Below, one piece after another: positions 54,083-63,104 of a DNA stretch of 64,000 nucleotides. The stretch is from assembly GCA_902571315.1 (NCBI GenBank), contig CACGBM010000001.1, forward strand, positions 1 through 64,000, given 5' to 3'. The DNA comes from Rhodospirillaceae bacterium. Its GTDB lineage: Bacteria; Pseudomonadota; Alphaproteobacteria; TMED109. A program made the translations under genes and the position numbers. Numbering within the stretch: the first letter of the stretch is position 1; every line of letters begins with the position of its first letter. The notes below the pieces were generated by a model that saw only the letters and a list, made by a program, of their open reading frames with translations, was not told where the DNA came from and searched no databases.

Positions 54083-55148
54083 TCAATTTTTTTTTAATAA
54101 GCATTGAAATTTCTTCAACTAGATTCTTATTTTTACTAACAAAGTTTTTTTTACCATTTATATAGATTTGATGATTATTATTACCTCCACCTGTAACTCC
54201 AATATTCGTATGCATAGCTTCTCCAGGGCCATTAACAACACAACCTAAAATTGATACGCTAATAGGACTTTTAACCCAAGAGAATTTTTCCTCTATTTGT
54301 TTTACAGTTTCAATAACATCAAACTGTTGCCTAGCACATGAGGGGCAAGAAATAATTGTAAGTCCGGTTTTTCTGATATTTAAGGCTTTTAAAATTTCAA
54401 GTCCAACTTTAATTTCTTTTACAGGGTCATCAGACAGAGATACTCTTATGGTATCGCCAATACCCTCTGATAGCAAAATTCCTAATCCAATTGAAGATTT
54501 AATAGTTCCTGAAAACTCTCCTCCAGCTTCAGTTATTCCTAAATGAAGAGGATAGTCAGTTTTTTTTGCTAGCAAACGATATGATGCTATTGCTAAATCA
54601 ATATTTGAGGCTTTAACACTTACTTTTGTATTAAAAAAATTTAATTTTTCTAAAGAATGAATATTATCTAAAGCACTTTCAAGCATGGCTTCAGAGGTAG
54701 GATTACTATATTTTTTTAATAAGTGTTTTTCAAGGGAACCAGCATTTACTCCTATGCGAATTGAGCAACTGTTTTTCTTTGCTGCCTCAACTACTTCTGA
54801 TACTCTACTTTGATTACCAATATTACCAGGATTGATTCTGAGACAAGCCGCTCCTGCATCAGCAGCTTCAATAGCACGTTTGTAATGAAAATGAATATCT
54901 GCTATTATAGGTACTTTAACAAGTGAAATTATTTTTTTTAGAGACTTGGTAGACTCTTTATCTGGACAAGATACTCTCACTAAATCAGCCCCAGCTTCCT
55001 CTAAGTTCTTAATTTGTTTAACTGTAGCTTCTATATCAGTAGTAAGCGTATTTGTCATAGATTGTACTGTAATAGGATGGTCTGATCCTATGTGAACTTT
55101 ACCTACACTTATTTGTTTAGTAATTCTTCTCATTAAATTCTTATCCAT
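54069..55148 (-). CDS. ispG: 4-hydroxy-3-methylbut-2-enyl diphosphate synthase
   Basis: IspG (GcpE) carries out the penultimate step of the MEP isoprenoid pathway with a [4Fe-4S] cluster. The N-terminal TIM barrel shows [18 protein letters not shown] and RINPGNIG; cluster cysteines are in SCPSCARQ and [10 protein letters not shown]. Length (359 aa) is normal. It is 3 bases downstream of the RodZ-like gene. Confidence 0.97.
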   Translation of the reverse strand: MDKNLMRRITKQISVGKVHIGSDHPITVQSMTNTLTTDIEATVKQIKNLEEAGADLVRVSCPDKESTKSLKKIISLVKVPIIADIHFHYKRAIEAADAGAACLRINPGNIGNQSRVSEVVEAAKKNSCSIRIGVNAGSLEKHLLKKYSNPTSEAMLESALDNIHSLEKLNFFNTKVSVKASNIDLAIASYRLLAKKTDYPLHLGITEAGGEFSGTIKSSIGLGILLSEGIGDTIRVSLSDDPVKEIKVGLEILKALNIRKTGLTIISCPSCARQQFDVIETVKQIEEKFSWVKSPISVSILGCVVNGPGEAMHTNIGVTGGGNNNHQIYINGKKNFVSKNKNLVEEISMLIKKKLSEND

Positions 55149-55151
55149 CCT

Positions 55152-55580
55152 TTAATTTAAGTGTTGCCCAATTAAATATAAGTTTAAATATGCTTTTTTA
55201 TTCGATAATAAATATACAAAGCTTATAGCAATTAGAGACAAAAGTATAATTATTGAGCTATATTTATTTTTTTTAAATTCAGTGCTTTCTAGCTGTAAAT
55301 TTGACTTTTCTAAACTAGAAACTTTTTTTGCTTCAGAAAATTTTAATATACAAACATTTTCCAGTTTCAAAAACTTTATATAACTATTCAAAAAACCTTT
55401 TAAGTGTGAGTGTTGCTCGATATTTGCTTCTCCTTTTTCAAATTTATAAAGAATGTCTATTTTTATCAAAAGTAACTTAGATACTTCTTCAATTTTAATA
55501 TTTTGTAATTCTCTATTTTTTTTAAGAAAACTACCTAAATCTTTTAAATCAGTGAAGATCTTTACCTCAGTGTTAATCAT
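55152..55580 (-). CDS. Short RodZ-like helix-turn-helix membrane protein
   Basis: This 142-residue protein has a RodZ-type helix-turn-helix near residues 12-75 (LGSFLKKNRELQNIKIEEVSK, LKGFLNSYIKFL), a basic linker and one transmembrane segment (about 108-125, SIIILLSLIAISFVYLL). RodZ links MreB to the elongation machinery and normally has a large periplasmic DUF4115 domain; here only about 15 residues follow the membrane segment. The ATG overlaps the lysC stop (ATGA). Placement before ispG is normal for rodZ-like genes. The name is based on fold and place rather than length. Confidence 0.75.
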   Translation of the reverse strand: MINTEVKIFTDLKDLGSFLKKNRELQNIKIEEVSKLLLIKIDILYKFEKGEANIEQHSHLKGFLNSYIKFLKLENVCILKFSEAKKVSSLEKSNLQLESTEFKKNKYSSIIILLSLIAISFVYLLSNKKAYLNLYLIGQHLN

Positions 55581-56803
55581 TTTTTTCTAGCATTTAATTT
55601 AAAAATAGAATGTAACGACCTTATAGCTAACTCTTTATATTTTTCATCAATGAGGACACTAATTTTTATTTCTGAGGTACTAATGACATGCATATTAATA
55701 TTATTTTTTGCAAGTTCTGTAAACATAGTATTTGCTACTCCAGCATTAGTTTTCATACCTAAACCAACAATAGAAACTTTGCAAATATTATTATTAATAA
55801 ACATATCATTAAATCTAACTTTACTTTTTAATTTATTCATAATAGCTTCTGCTTTTTTTGCGTCTGTTTTTGATATGGTAAAAGCATAAGTTACATTAGC
55901 ATCTTTGGCTGAGCCAGATTGCACAATCATATCTACATTAATATTTTCTTTAGACAATGCATTAAAAATAGTTGCTGAAATTCCAGGTTGATTTTTTACA
56001 TCTATAAGAGTGAATAATGTTTCATTGTTGCTGTGTGCAATTCCTCTAATAATTTGTTTTTCTAAATAAACATTTTTTTTTGTCAACATAGTTCCTTTCT
56101 TTCCTGTAAAACTCGACAGCACTTGAAGCTTTACATTATATTTTAAAGCTAATTGAACAGACCTTGTATGTAAGACTCTTGCTCCTAATGAAGACAATTC
56201 TAACATCTCTTCATAATTAATTTCATCTATTTTTTTTGCTTCTTTTACTATTCTTGGATCAGCAGAAAATACTCCTGCAACATCAGTATAAATATCACAT
56301 CTTTTTGCAGCTAGACTTGCTGCTAACGCAACTGCCGTTGTATCTGATCCACCTCTGCCTAGAGTAGTAATTCTATTAAGTTGGTTAATTCCTTGAAAAC
56401 CTGATATTACTGGTACCTCATTATTTTTTAAACTATTTTTTATATTTTTCGTTTCAATTTTCAAAATATGAGAGTTATGATATGAAAGCTCAGTATGAAT
56501 AGGAAGTTGCCATCCTTGAAATGATTTTCCTTTAATATTATTTTTATTTAATAATATAGAAAATAATGAACTTGAAATTTGTTCTCCTGCAGCTAAAAGG
56601 CTAGAAATATCATCTGTTTTTTTATATTCATCTAATCCAGTAGTTAATTTTAAAAGTCTATCTGTTTCCTGTCCCATTGCAGATACAACCACAACAACAG
56701 AGTAACCAGACTTCCTAGCTTTTTTGATATATGAAATAGCTCTTTCAATTTTGCTTATGCTAGATACTGATGTACCCCCAAACTTTTTTATTATAATATT
56801 CAT
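55577..56803 (-). CDS. lysC: Aspartate kinase
   Basis: This enzyme phosphorylates aspartate, the first step to lysine, threonine and methionine. The kinase domain shows IIKKFGGTSVSS, VSAMGQETD, RGGSDTTAVALAA and DVAGVFSADPRIV; two C-terminal ACT domains (about 265-405) include NQPGISATIFNAL and MKTNAGVANTMF and bind the feedback inhibitors. Length (408 aa) is standard. It is divergent from ubiG and heads the lysC-rodZ-ispG-hisS-prfA-prmC run. Confidence 0.97.
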   Translation of the reverse strand: MNIIIKKFGGTSVSSISKIERAISYIKKARKSGYSVVVVVSAMGQETDRLLKLTTGLDEYKKTDDISSLLAAGEQISSSLFSILLNKNNIKGKSFQGWQLPIHTELSYHNSHILKIETKNIKNSLKNNEVPVISGFQGINQLNRITTLGRGGSDTTAVALAASLAAKRCDIYTDVAGVFSADPRIVKEAKKIDEINYEEMLELSSLGARVLHTRSVQLALKYNVKLQVLSSFTGKKGTMLTKKNVYLEKQIIRGIAHSNNETLFTLIDVKNQPGISATIFNALSKENINVDMIVQSGSAKDANVTYAFTISKTDAKKAEAIMNKLKSKVRFNDMFINNNICKVSIVGLGMKTNAGVANTMFTELAKNNINMHVISTSEIKISVLIDEKYKELAIRSLHSIFKLNARKK

Positions 56804-56840
56804 ATTAAATAAGTTACTCTAATATCGTATATTAATAAAT

Positions 56841-56847
56841 AAAGGAG
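56841..56847 (+). promoter_or_regulatory. Ribosome binding site that decides the ubiG start
   Basis: AAAGGAG is 7 bases ahead of the TTG at 56855 but only 1 base ahead of the TTG at 56849. Normal spacing favours 56855. Confidence 0.6.
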
Positions 56848-56854
56848 TTTGTAT

Positions 56855-57568
56855 TTGAAGGAAAGTATTTTTGATAAAATATCCTCTGAATGGTGGGATA
56901 AGGAAGGTCCTATGAAAATGCTGCATTCTATGAATGAAACAAGGATGCTCTTTATAAAGGAGAGAATTATTAATAAATATCAAAAAGAAGGAAATTTTAA
57001 AGAAGTTTTAGAAAAAAAAACAATACTCGATCTTGGCTGTGGAGGAGGTATTTTATCTGAAACTTTGGCAGAAGAAGGAGCAAATATATTGGCAATTGAT
57101 CAATCTAAAAGACTAATTAACTATGCTAAAAAAAGGGCTAGATCTAGAAAATTAAAAATAGATTATCAGTGCAAAAGCATAAAAAGCTTAAGAAATAAAA
57201 ATGCTAAATTTGATATAATATTGTGTATGGAGGTTATAGAGCATGTAAAAGATTATAGAAGTTTTATAAAGTTAGCATTTAAATGTTTAAAAAGTGATGG
57301 AATAATAATTTTTTCGACTATAAATAAAAGTTTTTTATCATATATCACTACAATATTTTTAGCAGAAAATATTCTAAAAATTGTACCACCTAAAACTCAT
57401 GATTGGAATATGTATGTTGAACCTGAAGAGATATTAAAAGTAGCAAACACGTTTAAGCTAAAGTTAGATAAAATTAAAGGTTTAGCCGCAATACCTTCTT
57501 TAAGAGGGTATAAGTGGATAAGAATTAATAATACAAAAGTTAATTATATAGTATCAATTATTAATTAA
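56855..57568 (+). CDS. ubiG: Ubiquinone biosynthesis O-methyltransferase
   Basis: UbiG performs both O-methylations of ubiquinone synthesis. Family marks are the WWDKEGPMKMLHSMNETRM start, motif I ILDLGCGGGILSETLAEEGA, ILCMEVIEHVKDY and FSTINKSFLSYI with the PPKTHDWNMYVEPEEI segment. A TTG start at 56855 (237 aa) is preferred by ribosome-site spacing over TTG 56849. The stop TAA is shared antiparallel with the secA stop in TTAA (57565-57568). Confidence 0.95.
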   Translation: MKESIFDKISSEWWDKEGPMKMLHSMNETRMLFIKERIINKYQKEGNFKEVLEKKTILDLGCGGGILSETLAEEGANILAIDQSKRLINYAKKRARSRKLKIDYQCKSIKSLRNKNAKFDIILCMEVIEHVKDYRSFIKLAFKCLKSDGIIIFSTINKSFLSYITTIFLAENILKIVPPKTHDWNMYVEPEEILKVANTFKLKLDKIKGLAAIPSLRGYKWIRINNTKVNYIVSIIN

Positions 57569-60039
57569 CTTTTTTCTCTTAACCTTTCTCTGAAACTTTT
57601 GCCTTTATTGTTTTTTTCCGGTTTGGTTTCTATCTCAATCAGCATAATAAACCTGCAAGCTGTTATTCTAACAGTCTCTAGCATTTCTTCAAACATAGTA
57701 AAGGATTCTCTTTTATATTCATTAAGGGGATCTCTTTGTGCGTAAGCTCTTAATCCGATTCCTTGTCTAAGTTGATCTAAACCTAGAAGATGAGCTTTCC
57801 ATTGCTGATCCAATATTTGAACTAAAATTTGTCTTTGAATAAGTGAAAAGTTTCTTTTTCCTATTAAATCAATTTTGTTGTTAAGTTTAGAAGAAACTTC
57901 ATTTTTTAAATAAACTAAAAAAGAATTGCTATCCTCAATTTTTTTGTTATTTATTTGTAACCCAAATATATTTTTAATATCTGTAAAAACATTTTTGAAA
58001 TCTAACTCTTCCTCTTCTCTATTTGATTTATTTTTTTCAATAATATTATTTAAGGTATCATACAACATATCAACAAATATCTGATTAATATCTGTGACAG
58101 TAAGAAGTTCTTTTCTCTGTTCATATACTACTTTTCTTTGGTCATTCATAACATCATCAAACTTTAAAAGATTTTTTCTAATTTCAAAATTACGACCTTC
58201 GACTTTGGATTGAGCTTTTTCAATTGCTTTATTAATCCAAGGATGTACTATCGCCTCACCATTTTTAAGCCCAAGTTTTTGTAACATACTGTCAAGTCGC
58301 TCTGAACCAAATATTCTCATTAAATCATCTTCAAGTGAAATAAAAAATTTAGAGCAGCCAGGGTCACCTTGTCTGCCAGATCTTCCTCTAAGTTGATTAT
58401 CTATTCTTCTGCTTTCATGCCTCTCAGTACCTAGGACATATAACCCTCCAGATTTAAGTGCCCTACTTTGATTATTTATCGTTTTTTCTACCTTATTTAT
58501 TTTATTTTCAACTACATCAGAGGTGTTGCCACCTAATTGAATATCTGTTCCTCTTCCAGCCATATTAGTAGCTATTGTTACTGCAAAAGGTTTACCCGCT
58601 TGAGATATTATTTTTGCTTCTTTTTCATGAAAACGCGCATTTAAGACCTCGTGTTTTATATTAAGTCTTTTTAATCTTTTAGAAATTAACTCAGAAGTCT
58701 TAATATTCGTTGTTCCTACCAACAAAGGTTGGCCCTTTTCATGAATTTTTGAAATTTCTTTTACTACGGCTTGCCATTTCTCTTCATTTGTTCTGTAAAT
58801 TTCATCATTTAAATCAGTTCTAACCATTTTTTTATGAGGGGGTATTTCCAAAACATCTAGGCCATAGATCTCTGAGAACTCAGCAGCTTCTGTTCTAGCA
58901 GTACCTGTCATACCAGATAATTTAGGGTACATTCTAAAATAGTTTTGGAATGTAACAGAAGCTAAAGTTTGATTTTCATTTTGAATTTGAACATTTTCTT
59001 TAGCTTCTATTGCTTGATGCAGTCCTTCAGAGAACCGCCTTCCTTCCATCATTCTTCCCGTAAATTCATCAACTATAACGACTTGATTATCCTTTACCAA
59101 ATAATCTTTATCTTTTATAAACAAAAAGTTAGCTTTTAATGCTTGGTTTATATGATGGAGAATACTAATATTTTCAGGGGCATACAAGTTTTGGCTTTTT
59201 ATAAGGTTTCTAGAATAAAGAAGTTTTTCGAAATTTTCTATTCCAGAAGCATTTAAGCTTATTGATCTAGATTTTTCATCAATGTCGTAGTACTTAGTTT
59301 CTATATTTTTAATTAAATTATTGATTATCAAATAAAGTTTAGTGTTATCTTCTACTGCTCCAGATATTACTAAAGGTGTTCTAGCCTCATCTATTAAAAT
59401 ACTGTCAACTTCGTCTATAATAGCATAATTAAACTTTCTTTGACACGTGTCTTCTAAACTAAATTTCATATTATCTCTCAAATAATCAAAGCCAAACTCA
59501 TTATTTGTTCCATATGTAATATCTGCTAAATAAGCGTTTTTTCTATCTAAATCTGACATACCTGATTTTATACAGCCAACAGATAGTCCAAGAAATTTAT
59601 ATATAGCTCCCATCCATTCACTATCTCTAGACGCCAAATAATCATTTACAGTGACTATATGCACCCCTAATCCACTAATAGCATTGAGATATGCAGATAG
59701 AGTTGAAACAAGAGTTTTCCCTTCACCCGTTTTCATTTCCGCTATTTTACCATTATGAAGAGCAATACCGCCTAAAATTTGAACATCGTAGTGTCTTTGA
59801 CTAAGAGTTCTTACTGCAGCTTCTCTTACTAAAGCAAAAGCATCTGGAAGTATATCATCTAACTTTTTCCCATTTTTAAAGAGTTGTTTAAGATCATCAG
59901 TCTTATTTTTAATTTGATCATGTGTTAACGGTTTGATTTGGTTTTCTAAATTATTAACATTATCTAGTAACGTTTTATAATTATTTAGTATTTTTTTGTT
60001 AGGACTAATAAAAAAATTATTTTTTAAAAAATTTAGCAT
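57565..60039 (-). CDS. secA: Preprotein translocase ATPase SecA, without C-terminal zinc motif
   Basis: SecA drives protein export through SecYEG. NBD1 has MKTGEGKTLVSTL, DEVDSILIDEARTPLIIS-like sequence, the preprotein crosslinking domain follows, NBD2 has TNMAGRGTDIQLGG and GRSGRQGDPG, and the helical scaffold with the QQWKAHLLGLDQLRQGI segment is present. At 824 aa it is shorter than the usual ~900: the C-terminus stops at FRERLREKS and lacks the CxCxSGxxxxHC zinc motif that binds SecB and lipid. No remnant is visible because ubiG overlaps the end. Confidence 0.96.
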   Translation of the reverse strand: MLNFLKNNFFISPNKKILNNYKTLLDNVNNLENQIKPLTHDQIKNKTDDLKQLFKNGKKLDDILPDAFALVREAAVRTLSQRHYDVQILGGIALHNGKIAEMKTGEGKTLVSTLSAYLNAISGLGVHIVTVNDYLASRDSEWMGAIYKFLGLSVGCIKSGMSDLDRKNAYLADITYGTNNEFGFDYLRDNMKFSLEDTCQRKFNYAIIDEVDSILIDEARTPLVISGAVEDNTKLYLIINNLIKNIETKYYDIDEKSRSISLNASGIENFEKLLYSRNLIKSQNLYAPENISILHHINQALKANFLFIKDKDYLVKDNQVVIVDEFTGRMMEGRRFSEGLHQAIEAKENVQIQNENQTLASVTFQNYFRMYPKLSGMTGTARTEAAEFSEIYGLDVLEIPPHKKMVRTDLNDEIYRTNEEKWQAVVKEISKIHEKGQPLLVGTTNIKTSELISKRLKRLNIKHEVLNARFHEKEAKIISQAGKPFAVTIATNMAGRGTDIQLGGNTSDVVENKINKVEKTINNQSRALKSGGLYVLGTERHESRRIDNQLRGRSGRQGDPGCSKFFISLEDDLMRIFGSERLDSMLQKLGLKNGEAIVHPWINKAIEKAQSKVEGRNFEIRKNLLKFDDVMNDQRKVVYEQRKELLTVTDINQIFVDMLYDTLNNIIEKNKSNREEEELDFKNVFTDIKNIFGLQINNKKIEDSNSFLVYLKNEVSSKLNNKIDLIGKRNFSLIQRQILVQILDQQWKAHLLGLDQLRQGIGLRAYAQRDPLNEYKRESFTMFEEMLETVRITACRFIMLIEIETKPEKNNKGKSFRERLREKS

Positions 60040-60115
60040 ATAAGATATTATATTTTAATTTTGTAATTTATATTATAAGAAATATCATTAGTATATAAAT
60101 TTTTAAATAAATATT

Positions 60116-61342
60116 ATGAAAAAAACTCTTTATAAGAAATTTCCTAAAATACCCGCTTTAGAAAATGTAGATATAATATGTGGTAAAGCAAATATAAAAA
60201 GTAAATCTCGATTAGATTTAGTAATAGTTTTATTTAATAATTATGCAAATGTTGCATATGTTACAACTAAGTCAAAAACTTTTGCAGCTAATATAAAGTG
60301 GCTAAAAGAAAATAAAAATATATCTAAGGCAAGAGTACTAATGGTTAACTCTGGTAATGCAAATGCTTATACAGGAGAAGAGGGCTACACTAATTTAAAT
60401 ACCATCTTAGACTTTTTTTCTAATAGGCTTAATTGTAAAAAAAAAGAAGTAATAATATCCTCAACCGGAGTTATTGGAGAGCAATTGCCTATTAAAAAAA
60501 TTATGAAAACCTTAAATATTCTAACTGCTAATTTAAATGAAAAAAAAAGCATAGATTGGAAAGGTTTTGCAAACTCTATAATGACTACGGATACCTTTCC
60601 TAAAGGCATATATAAGAAAACTAGAATAGGTAATAGGGAAGTAAACCTAGTAGGTATTGCTAAAGGATCAGGGATGATAGCTCCAGATATGGCGACAATG
60701 TTAGCATACATATTTACAGATGCTGATTTGACATCAAAAATACTTAGAGAGTTGTTGTTGGAAATAAATGAAAAGTCTTTTAATAGCATTACTGTAGACA
60801 GTGATATGTCAACTAATGATATGGTTTGTTTTTTTTCTACTAGAGAAATTTTAAATAATGTAAAAACTAATAAAGATAAAATTCTTAATAAGTTTAAAAA
60901 AGATTTACAGTGGTTAGCAATAGAATTGGCAAAAAAAATAATTTATGACGGTGAAGGAGCAACTAAGATTATTGAAGTTAATGTTTTAGGTGCGAAAAGT
61001 TACTTAGATGCTAAAAATATTGCTTTAAATATAGCCAATTCTCCTTTAGTTAAAACTGCTATTGCTGGAGAGGATGCAAATTGGGGAAGAGTTATTATGG
61101 CGATAGGAAAATCAAAAGCAAAGATAGATCAAAATAAGATCTCTTTAAAATTTGGTAAAAATATTATACTACAAAAAGGAAAACTGAAAAAAAAATATAA
61201 TGAGGATATTGTCTCTGAGTATTTAAAAAATAATGAAATTAGGGTAGAGGTAGATCTTAACTATGGAAAGTTCTCTTCTAAAGTATGGACATGTGATTTA
61301 ACAAAAAAATATATAGAAATAAATGCTGATTATAGAAGTTGA
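60116..61342 (+). CDS. argJ: Glutamate N-acetyltransferase / amino-acid acetyltransferase
   Basis: ArgJ recycles acetyl groups between ornithine and glutamate in arginine synthesis. It is made as a precursor that cuts itself before T194 in APDMATMLAY, which is present, giving alpha and beta chains. Other marks are VNSGNANAYTGEEG, SSTGVIGEQLP, and the C-terminal CDLTKKYIEINADYRS. Length (408 aa) is normal. Whether it also acetylates glutamate with acetyl-CoA cannot be read. It is divergent from secA, a common alphaproteobacterial arrangement. Confidence 0.95.
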   Translation: MKKTLYKKFPKIPALENVDIICGKANIKSKSRLDLVIVLFNNYANVAYVTTKSKTFAANIKWLKENKNISKARVLMVNSGNANAYTGEEGYTNLNTILDFFSNRLNCKKKEVIISSTGVIGEQLPIKKIMKTLNILTANLNEKKSIDWKGFANSIMTTDTFPKGIYKKTRIGNREVNLVGIAKGSGMIAPDMATMLAYIFTDADLTSKILRELLLEINEKSFNSITVDSDMSTNDMVCFFSTREILNNVKTNKDKILNKFKKDLQWLAIELAKKIIYDGEGATKIIEVNVLGAKSYLDAKNIALNIANSPLVKTAIAGEDANWGRVIMAIGKSKAKIDQNKISLKFGKNIILQKGKLKKKYNEDIVSEYLKNNEIRVEVDLNYGKFSSKVWTCDLTKKYIEINADYRS

Positions 61343-62119
61343 TTATTTCTTGCCGATTAAATAATAAATAGATAAAGTATTTTTTTTTAAATCTCCCTCT
61401 TTTAATTTTTTATTATATTCATTATAAAACTTTTTAAACAAAGATTTTTTTACAATAAAATTTTTTCTTTTTAATAGATAATTACTCTCCCCAATGCCTC
61501 TGATAAAATGCCATACTTCTTCAGGTTTTGTGATAGTTAATTGAAAGTTTTCTTTATCTACAATTACATTTTTAAAACCTGAAGCAGAACACAAATTTCC
61601 TAATGTTTGCATATCAAATAAAGGGTTGAAATTAAAATTTTTAGCTGGATGAAAGAACTTTATGAAATAAGAACTAAATTCTTTTAAACATTCATCAGAC
61701 GGGAATACACTTATAAATATTCCTTCAGTATTAAGCATATTATATATATTTTTAAATGCTAAAGGTATATCTCTACTACTATTTAAAGAAAATATACTAA
61801 AACAAAAGTCAAAATATTTTTTTTTAAAAACTTGATTATTTAAATTTGATACTACTCTTTTATTATTATTTATTTGAATTTTCTCAGATAAGCACGTTTG
61901 AAAATAATTAGATTTAAACCCTTTATTATGTATTTTATTTTCTAAAATATCATTTCTAGAAGCTATTTCTAATATATTTTTATTTTTATAGCTTTTATCT
62001 TCGTCAAAAGCTTTTTCTATTAAAATGTCAGAAATAGTTCCAAAAAAACTAATTGCACGTTTATGATTTCTTTTAAAGGATCTAATATGATTAAAAATAA
62101 TTTTTTTTTCATCAAACAT
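61343..62119 (-). CDS. Methyltransferase-like protein (BioC/NDUFAF5 type) with eroded SAM motif
   Basis: A 258-residue protein starting at ATG 62119 (MFDEKKIIFNHI). The N-terminus resembles the alphaproteobacterial NDUFAF5/BioC-like group, and FDFCFSIFSLNSSRDIPLAFKNIYNML plus the GIFISVFPS strand fit a class I methyltransferase core. Motif I, normally LDLGCGxG, reads ILEIASRND, without the glycines that contact SAM, so activity is uncertain. Sequence is unusually lysine/asparagine/phenylalanine-rich. The start overlaps the upstream methyltransferase stop by 8 bases. Confidence 0.7.
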   Translation of the reverse strand: MFDEKKIIFNHIRSFKRNHKRAISFFGTISDILIEKAFDEDKSYKNKNILEIASRNDILENKIHNKGFKSNYFQTCLSEKIQINNNKRVVSNLNNQVFKKKYFDFCFSIFSLNSSRDIPLAFKNIYNMLNTEGIFISVFPSDECLKEFSSYFIKFFHPAKNFNFNPLFDMQTLGNLCSASGFKNVIVDKENFQLTITKPEEVWHFIRGIGESNYLLKRKNFIVKKSLFKKFYNEYNKKLKEGDLKKNTLSIYYLIGKK

Positions 62120-62621
62120 TTTTAACAAAAATACGTTGAAGAAACACATGCTTTGAAGAGTTTTCTATGTAAATATTTTCATAGGTTAATAGTTGCATCT
62201 TAGAACTTAATTTTATGAGTTCTCTTGATTTTAAAATAAAATCAGGATTGGAAGGTTTTCCAATTTTTTGTTGTCCTTCACTAAATGTTTCGTATATCAG
62301 GTATCCTCCTTTTTTAATAGAGTTTAAAATTAGAGGAAATATTGTTCTATTTAAAAAATAAGTAACTACAATGGCGCTAAATTTTCTTTCTGCCAAAGGC
62401 CAATTATTAATATTTTCTACATTAATATCTTTTTTTATAATAAGTTTTCCATTAAAACAATTAAGGCTATTTTTGTCTATATCAACTGATAATACCTTAA
62501 ATCCTAAATCAGATAAGAATATTGAGTGCCTGCCTTTTCCGCAGGCTAAGTCAAGAACGTACCCTTGTGAAATAGGAATTTTTTCAAAACAGTGTTTAAC
62601 CCAATTTGATATTTTATTCAT
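62112..62621 (-). CDS. Class I SAM-dependent methyltransferase (TehB/UbiE-like)
   Basis: A 169-residue methyltransferase starting at ATG 62621 (MNKISNWVKHC); the longer frame to 62654 adds hydrophobic residues without family similarity. Motif I is VLDLACGKGRHSIFLSDLGFKVLSVDID, intact, followed by FSAIVVTYFLNR and LIYETFSEGQ, typical of small TehB-like enzymes. The substrate is unknown; there is no evidence for a tellurite role. It overlaps the eroded methyltransferase by 8 bases. Confidence 0.85.
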   Translation of the reverse strand: MNKISNWVKHCFEKIPISQGYVLDLACGKGRHSIFLSDLGFKVLSVDIDKNSLNCFNGKLIIKKDINVENINNWPLAERKFSAIVVTYFLNRTIFPLILNSIKKGGYLIYETFSEGQQKIGKPSNPDFILKSRELIKLSSKMQLLTYENIYIENSSKHVFLQRIFVKNV

Positions 62622-62684
62622 AGTTTCTATTGTAAAATATATAATATATAACAATATATATAAAAGAATTACAATAGATTAAAA

Positions 62685-63104
62685 ATGATATTATTTGATT
62701 TAAAATGTGACAAAAATCATAAATTCGAGGCTTGGTTTGCTTCTAGTGTCGATTATGAGAAACAGTTGAAAAATAAGTTGATAGAATGTCCTTATTGTAA
62801 TAGTACAAGAATTGAAAAAGCCTTAATGGCTCCTAATTTAAACACCAAAACTACCTCAAAAATTAATAAAAAAAATGTATCACAAAAAAAATTAGAACGA
62901 CAGATCAAAAAATTTAGAAAATATATTGAAAAAAATACAGATAATGTAGGAAAAAATTTCGCTGAAGAAGCTAGAAAAATCTATTATGGAGAGACTAAAT
63001 CTAGGCCAATAAGAGGAGAATCTACAGAAAAAGAGTCGCAAGAACTTCAAGAGGAAGGGATCCCATTTTCTAGATTACCTTGGCAAACGAAAGAAGATGC
63101 TTAA
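62685..63104 (+). CDS. DUF1178 family protein
   Basis: This 139-residue protein begins [25 protein letters not shown], contains a zinc-ribbon-like CDxxH and CPYC pair, a central lysine-rich part, and ends [12 protein letters not shown]. These are the marks of DUF1178, a conserved but uncharacterised alphaproteobacterial family. The core motif [16 protein letters not shown] is kept. It overlaps the following gene by one base (TAATG). Confidence 0.9.
   Translation: MILFDLKCDKNHKFEAWFASSVDYEKQLKNKLIECPYCNSTRIEKALMAPNLNTKTTSKINKKNVSQKKLERQIKKFRKYIEKNTDNVGKNFAEEARKIYYGETKSRPIRGESTEKESQELQEEGIPFSRLPWQTKEDA

Noticed and set aside
62112-62621. Tellurite resistance gene
   Set aside because: Similarity to TehB is at the level of the generic methyltransferase fold; no terABCD or tehA is nearby.
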